A stretch of 64,000 bases of DNA from Myroides sp. WP-1 (GTDB lineage: Bacteria > Bacteroidota > Bacteroidia > Flavobacteriales > Flavobacteriaceae), in the NCBI RefSeq assembly GCF_014145635.1, contig NZ_JACHTC010000001.1, positions 335,707 through 399,706 on the forward strand, read 5' to 3'. This document shows, piece after piece, positions 10,434 to 18,135 of this stretch (the first letter of the stretch is position 1; each line of letters begins with the position of its first letter). The notes under the pieces were generated by a model that searched no databases, was not told the DNA's origin, and was given only the letters and a program-made list of their open reading frames with translations. The position numbers were made by a program, and so were the translations under genes.

Positions 10434-11016
10434 AGCGCTCTTCTTTTAAGATTCGACTCCATTTCACATACCCTATAACGGCAATGGTAAACAAAAACAA
10501 AGTTAGCCCTGCATAGAGGTATAGATTTTTATGTAACATCAGCGGAATGGAAATCAAATTACTGATATTCAACAGAATCCAATTTTCGATTTTGCGTTTT
10601 GCCATTAGCCACATCCCTGCCCAAGCAAAAGCACTCACCAAGGAATCCCAAATAGGAACATCCGAATCTGTATAATGTGTGAGAAAAAACCAAAATAAAC
10701 CAAATGTAAAGGTGACAATCCCTAAAACAATGAATTTCTCCTGAGAATTTGTTGTAGAAATATGCGCTTCTTCTTTTTGTTTACCGTATTTCCAAAAAAG
10801 CCATCCATAGATACTCATCACTAAATAGTAGAGATTGAGGGCAAATTCAGCATAGAGCTTAGCCACGATCATGACGTAAAGCGTCAACGATATACCAGCA
10901 ATACCAAATAGATAGTTATTGGAATTATTTCTTGAAGCAAGTACGACTTGAATCATAGAAAAAATGACACCGAGCCATTCGGTCCACGTAGTTTGTTGTA
11001 AGATTTCCTGCATCAT
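10420..11016 (-). CDS. pnuT: PnuC-family transporter, probable thiamine transporter (PnuT)
   Basis: The 198-residue membrane protein carries PnuC-family landmarks: TTWTEWLGVIFSMIQVVLA at the N-terminus, NNYLFGIAGISL, LYYLVMSIYGWLFWK, and ENWILLNISNLISIPLML near the end, with about seven membrane spans. PnuC proteins move nicotinamide riboside by facilitated diffusion; PnuT relatives take thiamine. The TPP riboswitch directly upstream makes thiamine the likely substrate. The initiating AUGAUG sits in a predicted hairpin, which suits translational control. The next gene overlaps its end by 14 bases. The symbol pnuT rests on the riboswitch, so it is inferred. Confidence 0.88.
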   Translation of the reverse strand: MMQEILQQTTWTEWLGVIFSMIQVVLASRNNSNNYLFGIAGISLTLYVMIVAKLYAEFALNLYYLVMSIYGWLFWKYGKQKEEAHISTTNSQEKFIVLGIVTFTFGLFWFFLTHYTDSDVPIWDSLVSAFAWAGMWLMAKRKIENWILLNISNLISIPLMLHKNLYLYAGLTLFLFTIAVIGYVKWSRILKEERYVRG

Positions 11017-11041
11017 ATTAACTTAACTAAAGTAAATGATG
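11011..11041 (-). promoter_or_regulatory. Hairpin sequestering the pnuT start codon
   Basis: On the transcribed minus strand CAUCAU (11036-11041) pairs perfectly with the initiating AUGAUG (11011-11016), and the stem continues inward as UUA-CUU / AAG-UAA with single bulges around a UAGUU loop. This would hide the start codon. The neighbouring segment UAUCAUCUCA (11040-11049) is exactly complementary to UGAGAUGAUA in the aptamer (11107-11116), giving a plausible alternative fold. Read by eye; no folding was run. Confidence 0.55.
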
Positions 11042-11052
11042 AGATGATAAAT

Positions 11053-11143
11053 GGTTGATCCCTACGCTAGCATTACCTAGATCAGGTGCGGAAACAAGTT
11101 CCAGGGTATCATCTCAGCCACATCGAAATGTAGCACCCCTTTC
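11053..11143 (-). ncRNA. TPP riboswitch (THI element)
   Basis: On the minus strand the conserved thiamine-pyrophosphate aptamer segments appear in order: AGGGGUGC, then GGCUGAGAUGAUACCC, then GCACCUGAUCUAGGUAAUGC and AGCGUAGGGAUCAACC. The CUGAGA and CUGAUC pyrimidine- and pyrophosphate-binding motifs and the GCGUAGGGA closing strand are intact. It ends 36 bases before the pnuT start. The downstream alternative pairings and start-codon hairpin point to translational rather than terminator control. A promoter-like TTTG-N16-CAACTTTG lies immediately upstream. Confidence 0.95.
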
Positions 11144-11149
11144 AAGACG

Positions 11150-11177
11150 CAAAGTTGACATTTTTTTTTGACACAAA
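11150..11177 (-). promoter_or_regulatory. Probable promoter for the riboswitch operon
   Basis: On the minus strand TTTG, a 16-base spacer and CAACTTTG (11157 to 11150) match the flavobacterial -33/-7 pattern with one mismatch to TAnnTTTG. Transcription would begin just before the aptamer's AGGGGUGC. Confidence 0.45.
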
Positions 11178-11238
11178 AAAATTTGATCACGCTTCCGCCT
11201 ACCTTATGCAGTAAACAACAAAGAGACAACAACTTATA

Positions 11239-12654
11239 TCAAATCGCTTGCAAACTCAATGCTCCGACGCGTTTCAATTTCACTCGTACTTCTTCCGTCC
11301 AAGGCAGACCTATACTCACTCGAATACAATTCTGAAACTGTCCTTGTACGGTAAACATTCGTCCTGGTGCAATACTAATTCCCTCTTTAATACATAAATC
11401 GTATAGTTTGAGTGTATTGACGTCTTCTTGAAATTCTACCCATAAGGACAATCCTCCTTCAGGACGAGTAACTTTTGTACCTTTAGGGAAATCATGGATA
11501 ATTACAGCTAATATTTTTTGATAATTAGCGTATAAATTTTGTCTCAATTTGCGCAGGTGCTTCTCGTATTTTCCCGATTTCATAAAATTCGCTACTGCTT
11601 CTTGTACAATAGCAGGAGATGAAATGGCGTGAATGAGCTTTTGTTGCATCACCTGTTCTTGATATTTACCTGCGCTCACCCAACCTACCCGATATCCTGG
11701 CGCTAGTGTTTTAGAAATAGAACTACACCACAATACATTGCCTGTTGTATCAAAAGCTTTACAACACATGGGACGTTTTCCATTGAAATTTAAGTCGCCA
11801 TATACGTCATCTTCAATTAATGGAATGTTGTGTTGCGCTAGTAACTCAACAATTTTTTTCTTATTTGCTGTTGGCATACAGCTTCCAAAAGGAGTATTAT
11901 AATTGGAGATCAACAAACAGATATCAATGGTTGAACAAGCTTGTTCTAATGCATCGATCTTAACACCTGTAACGGGATCAGTTGGCAACTCCACTACGTT
12001 GAATCCTAAATCGAGTGCCAATTGAAATATACCTGGGTAACAAGGACTCTCAATCGCAACAGTATCTCCTGGTTTTCCCAATGCCAACAGACACAGAGAT
12101 ATCGCGTGTATACTGCCATTTGTTGTAACGATATCATCCTCTGTCAAATTTCCTCCCCAATGCAAAGAACGAGAGGCTATCATTCGCCTTAAATTGCTAT
12201 TTCCTCTAACTGATTCATAATCCATCCCACCATATGTCAGCTGTTTCGTCGCCTGAATGAGTTCTTTTTTCATTTGAACACTTGGCAAAAACTCACCATA
12301 AAGCGAATTAAACGAGAACAACGTCAATGCTTCGTTCCCCATATGAGCGTATACCTTATTAATAATCTTCTTTGGAACATCAATATCCGCTAAAGGCGTT
12401 GGATTACTCGCTTGTGGTAGAGGCAAATCTGCGTAATTAACATGACTCACAAAATACCCCGATTGGGGAACAGCTAATACCAATGATTCCGATTCTAGTT
12501 CCAAATACACGCGTTTTGCAGTATTCATACTAATGTTGTGCGTCTTACACAATGCGCGAATCGAAGGTAAACGATCTCCTTTTTTTAGTACTCCTTTGCG
12601 GATTTGAGATCCAAGATTTTCTGCTAAACGCAAGTAGATGTATTTCTCATTCAT
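11239..12654 (-). CDS. MocR-type GntR/aminotransferase transcriptional regulator
   Basis: An N-terminal GntR winged helix (LRLAENLGSQIRKGVLKKGD through NISMNTAKRVYLELESE) is fused to a fold-type-I aminotransferase-like domain carrying the PLP-lysine region CSSISKTLAPGYRVGW. MocR proteins use PLP or an amino acid as effector and usually control an adjacent gene. The adjacent gene is the divergent EamA transporter, the probable target. The frame is open up to an ATG at 12672. However, a TATATTTG element (12674-12681) abuts that codon, so the ATG at 12654 (MNEKYIYLRLAE) is the better start and gives about 471 residues. Confidence 0.9.
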   Translation of the reverse strand: MNEKYIYLRLAENLGSQIRKGVLKKGDRLPSIRALCKTHNISMNTAKRVYLELESESLVLAVPQSGYFVSHVNYADLPLPQASNPTPLADIDVPKKIINKVYAHMGNEALTLFSFNSLYGEFLPSVQMKKELIQATKQLTYGGMDYESVRGNSNLRRMIASRSLHWGGNLTEDDIVTTNGSIHAISLCLLALGKPGDTVAIESPCYPGIFQLALDLGFNVVELPTDPVTGVKIDALEQACSTIDICLLISNYNTPFGSCMPTANKKKIVELLAQHNIPLIEDDVYGDLNFNGKRPMCCKAFDTTGNVLWCSSISKTLAPGYRVGWVSAGKYQEQVMQQKLIHAISSPAIVQEAVANFMKSGKYEKHLRKLRQNLYANYQKILAVIIHDFPKGTKVTRPEGGLSLWVEFQEDVNTLKLYDLCIKEGISIAPGRMFTVQGQFQNCIRVSIGLPWTEEVRVKLKRVGALSLQAI

Positions 12655-12673
12655 ATCGTAAACTGTAACCATT

Positions 12674-12681
12674 CAAATATA
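12674..12681 (-). promoter_or_regulatory. Promoter -7 element of the MocR gene
   Basis: TATATTTG on the minus strand is an exact TAnnTTTG match, and it lies about 20 bases before the chosen ATG at 12654. No clear -33 TTG partner is seen. Confidence 0.5.
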
Positions 12682-12697
12682 CAAAACTGCGACTGTA

Positions 12698-12724
12698 TTG
12701 GTTGTTAAATTCACCCTACTTTTG
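12698..12724 (+). promoter_or_regulatory. Promoter of the EamA transporter gene
   Basis: TTG (12698-12700), a 16-base spacer and TACTTTTG (12717-12724) match the flavobacterial consensus. This leaves a leader of only about 10 bases before the ATG at 12740, so upstream in-frame starts are unlikely. Confidence 0.6.
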
Positions 12725-12739
12725 AAAAAAATAAATAAC

Positions 12740-13615
12740 ATGACTACAGCTACAGTAACACAGACCTCAAACGGATGGACAAACGGATTAATTGGTGTAC
12801 TTTTATTTAGTGGATCTATGCCTGCTACAAAAGTTGCTGTATTGAGTTTAGATCCTGTTTTTGTAACCTTAGTACGCGCCTTAATTGCAGCTCTTCTTGC
12901 TGCACTCTTTTTATGTTATAACAAAGTTTCTATACCAACCAAAGTAGAATCAAAATCACTCATACTTGTTTCTATTGGTGCAGTGATTGGCTTTCCTCTT
13001 TTATCTTCTTTAGCCTTGCAGCATATGACTGCCGCAAGATCTTTGGTTTTTGTGGGAACGCTTCCCTTGAGTACAGCTATTTTTGCCGTTTTACGTGGCA
13101 AGGAAAAACCAAAGCCTCTTTTTTGGTTATTTGCTTTATTAGGTAGCGCACTTGTTGTAGGTTTTGCCTATGCCCAACATGCGACCAGTTCTCTTACAGG
13201 TGATTTACTCATGCTTGCCGCTATCATATTGTGTGGTTTGGCTTATGCAGAAGGTGCTGTTTTAACTAAAAATATGGGAGGTAGTCAAGTGATCTCTTGG
13301 GCTATCATCTACGCTCTACCGCTCTTGATTCCAGCAATCTTCTTTTTTATTCCTTCTAACCTACACCATTTGCAAACTGACACTTGGGTTAGCTTACTTT
13401 ATTTGGGAACCATGAGTATGTTTACAGGATTTATCTTTTGGTATAAAGGATTAGCACAAGGCGGAATTGCCACTGTAGGACAACTTCAATTGCTTCAACC
13501 TTTCTTTGGTTTGGCACTTGCAGCTTTTTTCTTGAAAGAGCACATTTCACTAGGTATGCTCGCAGTTACCTTAGGTGTAGTTGGATGTGTAGCAGCTAGT
13601 AAAAAGTTTGCGTAA
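12740..13615 (+). CDS. EamA-family transporter divergent from MocR
   Basis: This 291-residue inner-membrane protein has about ten predicted spans in two EamA halves, for example LIGVLLFSGSMPATKVAVLS and GGIATVGQLQLLQPFFGLALAAFF. It belongs to the drug/metabolite transporter superfamily. The frame extends upstream to 12698, but the promoter elements at 12698-12724 make the ATG at 12740 (MTTATVTQTSNGW) the real start. It is divergent from the MocR regulator with only 85 bases between starts, so it is probably the regulator's target. The substrate is unknown; an amino acid or vitamin-like metabolite would fit MocR biology. Confidence 0.87.
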   Translation: MTTATVTQTSNGWTNGLIGVLLFSGSMPATKVAVLSLDPVFVTLVRALIAALLAALFLCYNKVSIPTKVESKSLILVSIGAVIGFPLLSSLALQHMTAARSLVFVGTLPLSTAIFAVLRGKEKPKPLFWLFALLGSALVVGFAYAQHATSSLTGDLLMLAAIILCGLAYAEGAVLTKNMGGSQVISWAIIYALPLLIPAIFFFIPSNLHHLQTDTWVSLLYLGTMSMFTGFIFWYKGLAQGGIATVGQLQLLQPFFGLALAAFFLKEHISLGMLAVTLGVVGCVAASKKFA

Positions 13616-13651
13616 GCTGTTTCTGGGTATTCACTGACATCCCTCCTTCTT

Positions 13652-15010
13652 TCACTTCATTTTTTGAGCCAAATAAATAGCCAGTAACAAGAAGAAACAG
13701 ATTAACCCTAAAACGATACCAAAGGCGAATGTGTAACTTTGTATTTTGACTAACGCAAAAAACACACTTCCTAAAGCAGCAACCCCAAAAGCGGAACCAA
13801 TTTGTAACCCACAATTAACAATTCCAGAAGCTAAACCTGCAAACTGAATGGGAATTTGACTCAAACTAAGGCGCACAACTGAAGACAATGTCAGTCCCAT
13901 ACCGCAACCTATCACAAATAAATCAAACGCAAACAACAACGGGTGATAGTGATATAGTGTAGCCCACAGCAGAATAAAGCCCGCTACATACACCCAAAGG
14001 CCTACCGATAAAATTGCTTCGCGTATATAGTTACTCAATATTGAAGAACACAAAGACATTACAATAAAACCAACGCCGAAGGGAATAATTGCCTGGCCTG
14101 CTTCCATGCGTGTCCAATGCCATTCTTGTTGTAAAAAAATGCCAAAAACTAAATAAAACACACCACTAGCATAGTAGAGAAAACTAATAATGACTCCTAT
14201 TTTTAACTTGCTAAATTGAAAAATATCAAAATCGATAAGTACACTTTTTGCTTGTTGTTTTCTCTTTTGTTCCAATCGAACAAACAAGTAGATCAATAAA
14301 CAGGCACTCAATAGATAACCTCCTGTTTCCAGAGTAAAACCACGTTCAATAAGGGTAGTTAATGGATAAATAAAACTCATCAATCCCAAGCTAAGCAATA
14401 AAGTTCCTTGATAGTCGATCGAAGCTACTTGATTCACTTCTTGCTTAGGCAAAGCGACAAACCCTAAACCGAAAGCCAATAGCCCAACAGGAACATTGAC
14501 TAAAAAGATAATTCTCCAACCCAAATCGAAGAGATTCCATTCGATGAGTAAAGCACCTAGAAATTGACCTAAAGCAGCGGCGATTCCAAAAGTAAAACTA
14601 TACAAAGCCATTACCCATCGCTTTTCTTTATCATTGAATAATCCATGTACAATTGCTAATACTTGTGGAATCATAATAGCACCAGAGACCCCTTGTCCAA
14701 TGCGTCCGATGATCAGTAACATTGCTGACTGTGCCACTCCACACAGTACCGAAAAGGAAATAAACCCTAAAAGCCCAAGTAGAAATATTTTTCTTCGTCC
14801 ATATATATCACCTAATCGTCCACCGGATATTTGAAATACCGCATACGCACAGGTATAAAAAGAAACAATCATCTGCAATTCACTGTTTGTTGTTTTTAGC
14901 GATTGTTGCATCGAAGGCAATGCCAAATTGACAATGTAAAAATCGAGGGGAGATAAAATCGTCGCTAGGAGTAAAATAAACAGAATAACCCATTTGTCTT
15001 TTAAAATCAT
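13652..15010 (-). CDS. MFS drug efflux transporter, DHA2-like
   Basis: The 452 residues have about 14 hydrophobic segments. The N-terminus (FYIVNLALPSMQQSL) and the motif-A-like loop GGRLGDIYGRRKIF are typical of the 14-span DHA2 multidrug family, as is the motif-C-like GAIMIPQVLAI region. It would export drugs or toxic compounds using the proton gradient. It is divergent from an AraC-family gene, and an 18-base tandem direct repeat in the shared 205-base gap looks like the operator. Its end faces the EamA gene with 36 bases between stops and no visible terminator. Confidence 0.9.
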   Translation of the reverse strand: MILKDKWVILFILLLATILSPLDFYIVNLALPSMQQSLKTTNSELQMIVSFYTCAYAVFQISGGRLGDIYGRRKIFLLGLLGFISFSVLCGVAQSAMLLIIGRIGQGVSGAIMIPQVLAIVHGLFNDKEKRWVMALYSFTFGIAAALGQFLGALLIEWNLFDLGWRIIFLVNVPVGLLAFGLGFVALPKQEVNQVASIDYQGTLLLSLGLMSFIYPLTTLIERGFTLETGGYLLSACLLIYLFVRLEQKRKQQAKSVLIDFDIFQFSKLKIGVIISFLYYASGVFYLVFGIFLQQEWHWTRMEAGQAIIPFGVGFIVMSLCSSILSNYIREAILSVGLWVYVAGFILLWATLYHYHPLLFAFDLFVIGCGMGLTLSSVVRLSLSQIPIQFAGLASGIVNCGLQIGSAFGVAALGSVFFALVKIQSYTFAFGIVLGLICFFLLLAIYLAQKMK

Positions 15011-15090
15011 GTGTTTTGTTTTTTCGAAGGAGTCTATTATACAAGACCTTCAATTAATTTGTACAAAACTCCGAAAGCTTTCGCGTTTGG

Positions 15091-15129
15091 AAACAACGTC
15101 AAAAGAAGCATAAACAACGTCAAAAGAAG
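15091..15129. repeat. Tandem 18-base direct repeat, probable AraC operator
   Basis: AAACAACGTCAAAAGAAG occurs at 15091-15108 and again, identically, at 15112-15129. The repeat-to-repeat distance is 21 bases, two turns of B-DNA. It lies between the divergent MFS pump and AraC-family genes. AraC proteins typically bind direct repeats with about this spacing. Confidence 0.8.
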
Positions 15130-15215
15130 TATTCAGGAGCAACATAAGATTAAATTTGAATACCTTATTTATAATCAATATAAATACGTATTTTTACAAG
15201 CTAAAACATGCGTCT

Positions 15216-16139
15216 ATGTTCCCGTCAACACAACAATCTATTTTCTCTTCGTCTACTTCTTCATTGCTTATAGAACAGCATCATATAGCAGGTCAGAACT
15301 ACCAGATGGATATTTCGGTTATACAAACACCCCTTGCCCGAATCAAACATGGTATGTATACAGCTGAAGAGGAATTCTATCATGAGGTACTGCCAACAAA
15401 AGCATCCATCCTCAGTTGCAGTTGCCTATACGGAAGCAGTTTAACATTAAACCACGACAACCTCAATATACAACAACAAGGCTCCTTATTATTCCAAGAA
15501 CAAGCAGTTCCGTATCAACATTTGATGCAACCAGATAAAAATAAAAAAGGAGAATTCTTGGAAATTGCAGTAGACCAAACTTTTATTACCACGTTATTCG
15601 CTGAAGAAAAAGATTATCTTGGGGAACTATTGGGAAAGAAATCATCTAAACTGAGTTTTAACCTAAATGTACAAAGCCTACAAGTACTGCATCAAATGAT
15701 TGCCAATCCTTATCAAGGTAAGTTAGCTCAACATTATTTGGACAATAAAATTGAAGAGATGTACTTGCTGCAGTATGCGCATTGGTCTTATCAAAAAAAG
15801 CAACAATCCTCCCCACTTCACAAAAGAGACGAAGAAGCAATTCACGAGGTAAAACGCCTAATCACCACCCATTACAACACCAACTTCACTTTAACAGAAC
15901 TTGCTCATAAAGTGGGGATTAACCAAACCAAATTAAAGCAAGGGTTTATGTATTTGTTTGGAACTACTACCTTTAAATACATACACGATTTACGCATGCA
16001 AAAGGCTTTAGAAATGATTCAAAGTCAAGCATATACCATTTATGAAATTGCAGAATTTGTCGGTTATAAACACAGCCATCACTTTACAACGGCTTTTAAA
16101 AAATACTACGGAAAAGTGCCTACACAGGTGAAGACCTAG
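15216..16139 (+). CDS. AraC-family transcriptional regulator
   Basis: The C-terminal ~100 residues contain the two helix-turn-helix motifs of AraC/XylS proteins (FTLTELAHKVGINQTKLKQG and YTIYEIAEFVGYKHSHHFTT), ending FKKYYGKVPTQ. The N-terminal ~200 residues are a less conserved sensor domain. The frame opens at 15156, but the ATG at 15216 (MFPSTQQSIFSSS) starts the recognisable domain and avoids a cysteine-free hydrophobic leader that is probably intergenic. About 307 residues result. The tandem repeat upstream is its likely binding site, and the divergent MFS pump its likely target. Confidence 0.87.
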   Translation: MFPSTQQSIFSSSTSSLLIEQHHIAGQNYQMDISVIQTPLARIKHGMYTAEEEFYHEVLPTKASILSCSCLYGSSLTLNHDNLNIQQQGSLLFQEQAVPYQHLMQPDKNKKGEFLEIAVDQTFITTLFAEEKDYLGELLGKKSSKLSFNLNVQSLQVLHQMIANPYQGKLAQHYLDNKIEEMYLLQYAHWSYQKKQQSSPLHKRDEEAIHEVKRLITTHYNTNFTLTELAHKVGINQTKLKQGFMYLFGTTTFKYIHDLRMQKALEMIQSQAYTIYEIAEFVGYKHSHHFTTAFKKYYGKVPTQVKT

Positions 16140-16205
16140 CTATTTTCGTTACTATCCTATTCCCCTATTTGAATTCAAGCCTTTAAAGTTTTAACTCTTT
16201 TTAAT

Positions 16206-16219
16206 ATACCGATTGGTAT
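16206..16219. promoter_or_regulatory. TetR operator 1, in the tetR-type gene's own promoter
   Basis: ATACCGATTGGTAT is a near-perfect palindrome. It overlaps the -33 region of a TACCTTTG promoter element (16228-16235). The same sequence with one base changed recurs at 16916-16929, so autorepression is likely. Confidence 0.75.
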
Positions 16220-16227
16220 TTTTATTT

Positions 16228-16235
16228 TACCTTTG
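16228..16235 (+). promoter_or_regulatory. -7 element of the TetR-family gene
   Basis: TACCTTTG is an exact TAnnTTTG match, 33 bases before the ATG and just downstream of operator 1. Confidence 0.5.
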
Positions 16236-16268
16236 ATCAATCAAGTTGAAAAAAACAAGTGATAAGCA

Positions 16269-16862
16269 ATGAGTAAAGCCGCTAAAACCAAACAGTTTAT
16301 CATAGAAAAAACAGCTCCTTTGTTTAATACCAAAGGATATGCTGCTACTTCTATATCAGATCTCACAGCCTTAACAGGTTTAACTAAAGGTAGTATTTAC
16401 GGTAATTTCAGCAATAAAGATGAAGTGGTTGTTGAAGCTTTCTTGTATAATGTAGCGATAATAAAAAGAGAAATCCACAAAGCACTTACTCAAGGTAGCA
16501 ACCCTAAAGAGGCTTTACTTAATTTTGTAGATTTTTATCGCAACTATTGGGAGAAACTCATCGCTTCAGGAGGTTGTGCCTTACTAAATGCAGCGACAGA
16601 AGCAGATGATCATCTTCTGTTTCTCAAAGCCAGTGTACAGCATAATTTTACTCTGTGGATTAATCGTCTTGCAGGAGTTATTGAAGAAGGACAAAAAGAA
16701 GGTTTTTTCAAACCCAATATTAGTCCGACTGACTTTGCTTCCACTTTCGTCATGCTCGTTGAAGGAGGAATCTTACTCTCCCGATCTATGGGAAACAAGA
16801 AGTATCTCGACCTTGCACTGGATCAGATCACTCATATTATCAACAAGGAAATAAGCAACTAA
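16269..16862 (+). CDS. TetR/AcrR-family repressor of the thiolase-lpd operon
   Basis: The N-terminal TetR helix-turn-helix spans about residues 8-55 (FNTKGYAATSISDLTALTGL and KGSIYGNFSNKDEV). An alpha-helical ligand domain follows, with the conserved GCALLNAATEADDH segment. The 197-residue length is normal. Its own promoter and the promoter region of the following operon carry matching palindromes (16206-16219 and 16916-16929), so it most likely represses both. A terminator follows it, making it a separate transcript from the thiolase. The effector may be an acyl-CoA or related fatty metabolite, inferred from the targets. Confidence 0.9.
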   Translation: MSKAAKTKQFIIEKTAPLFNTKGYAATSISDLTALTGLTKGSIYGNFSNKDEVVVEAFLYNVAIIKREIHKALTQGSNPKEALLNFVDFYRNYWEKLIASGGCALLNAATEADDHLLFLKASVQHNFTLWINRLAGVIEEGQKEGFFKPNISPTDFASTFVMLVEGGILLSRSMGNKKYLDLALDQITHIINKEISN

Positions 16863-16867
16863 CTCTC

Positions 16868-16903
16868 TAAAGTCATTGGATTCGCATTTGAATGACTTTT
16901 TTT
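16868..16903 (+). terminator. Rho-independent terminator after the TetR gene
   Basis: AAAGTCATT / AATGACTTT with a 13-base loop and a run of seven Ts. It separates the regulator from the thiolase operon. Confidence 0.75.
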
Positions 16904-16915
16904 ACCAGCAAAAAT

Positions 16916-16929
16916 ATACCGATCGGTAT
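16916..16929. promoter_or_regulatory. TetR operator 2, upstream of the thiolase operon
   Basis: ATACCGATCGGTAT is a perfect 14-base palindrome 25 bases before the thiolase ATG, differing from operator 1 at one position. Confidence 0.8.
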
Positions 16930-16954
16930 TTTATTAACCTAAAAGATTTGAATT

Positions 16955-18118
16955 ATGAAAGATGTATTTATTGTAGCAGCCAAACGCACTCCAATTGGTG
17001 GTTTTCTTGGCAGTTTACAACCGTATCAAGCTCCAGCACTAGGGAGTTTAGTAACACAGGCTTTGTTAGCTGAATTGGCCTTGCCTCAAACGGCTATTGA
17101 TAGTTTGTATATTGGAAATGGCGTTAGTGCTGGTTTGGGGCAAGCTCCGGCAAGACAAGTTGGAATCCTATCAGGCATTCCCAATACCACAGATGCCACA
17201 ACCATCAACAAAGTATGTTCTTCGGGCTTAAAAGCCGTGTCATTAGGGGCGCAACAAATTCAATTGGGACAAGAACATGTAGTACTTGCAGGAGGAATAG
17301 AAAGCATGAGCAATGTTCCTTTCTATTCTTTTCATCGTCAGGCTCATAAATTGGGTGACTTAACGACCATTGACGGATTATTAAAAGATGGGTTAACTGA
17401 TGCTTATGCCCATTGCCATATGGGAAATGCAGCAGAAATCGGCATTCGTCATTTCAATTTTACTCGGGAAGAGCTTGATCAATACGCACTCCGTTCGTAT
17501 GATAAAGCACAACGAGCAACGGAAGCAGGAAAATTTAAAAATGAAATTGTTCCGATACCTTCCACTTCCACAAGTGTCTTAGACAAAGACGAGGATATTT
17601 ACAAGGTAATTCCTGAAAAGCTACCTCAATTGCGCGCTGTTTTTGAAGAGGGAGGACGTTTAACTGCTGCGAATGCGAGTAACTTAAATGATGGAGCTGC
17701 AATACTTCTGCTGGCTTCTGCTGAGGCTGTTGAACAATACAAGTTAACGCCACTTGCTAGGATTATTTCTTATGCTGATGCGGCTCAAGATCCACTTTGG
17801 TTTACGACCGCTCCTGCCCTTGCTATTCCCAAAGCGATGGAGCGCGCAAAATTAAACCTGAGTGACATAGATCTATTCGAGGTCAATGAGGCTTATGCTT
17901 CTGTGCCTTTATCGATAAGTAAACTTTTAGATATTCCGATGGATCGCATGAATATTTATGGTGGTGCAGTAGCTTTAGGTCACCCCATTGGTGCTTCGGG
18001 TGCACGCATCTTAGTGACGCTCACTCATGCACTTCAACAAGAAAACAAACGCTATGGCGTCGCTGCCATTTGCAATGGCGGTGGCGGTGCTACAGCAATG
18101 GTTATTGAAAAAGTATAA
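16955..18118 (+). CDS. Acetyl-CoA acetyltransferase (thiolase)
   Basis: Condenses two acetyl-CoA to acetoacetyl-CoA, or thiolyses beta-ketoacyl-CoA. The 387 residues show the thiolase set: nucleophile Cys88 in INKVCSSGLKAVS, NEAYA, the catalytic His in GHPIGASGARI, and the second Cys in ICNGGGGATA. The length and C-terminus fit the biosynthetic/degradative acetoacetyl-CoA thiolase group (AtoB/PhaA type). It is controlled by the upstream TetR palindrome. The lipoamide dehydrogenase gene follows after 17 bases, forming an operon. Whether the physiological direction is degradation or synthesis cannot be told from sequence. Confidence 0.95.
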   Translation: MKDVFIVAAKRTPIGGFLGSLQPYQAPALGSLVTQALLAELALPQTAIDSLYIGNGVSAGLGQAPARQVGILSGIPNTTDATTINKVCSSGLKAVSLGAQQIQLGQEHVVLAGGIESMSNVPFYSFHRQAHKLGDLTTIDGLLKDGLTDAYAHCHMGNAAEIGIRHFNFTREELDQYALRSYDKAQRATEAGKFKNEIVPIPSTSTSVLDKDEDIYKVIPEKLPQLRAVFEEGGRLTAANASNLNDGAAILLLASAEAVEQYKLTPLARIISYADAAQDPLWFTTAPALAIPKAMERAKLNLSDIDLFEVNEAYASVPLSISKLLDIPMDRMNIYGGAVALGHPIGASGARILVTLTHALQQENKRYGVAAICNGGGGATAMVIEKV

Positions 18119-18135
18119 TAGAAATCACTAAAACA

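Noticed and set aside
15011..15367. Plus-strand open frame of 118 residues in the MFS/AraC gap
   Set aside because: It contains the operator repeats and overlaps the AraC-family gene in another frame; no protein-like pattern.
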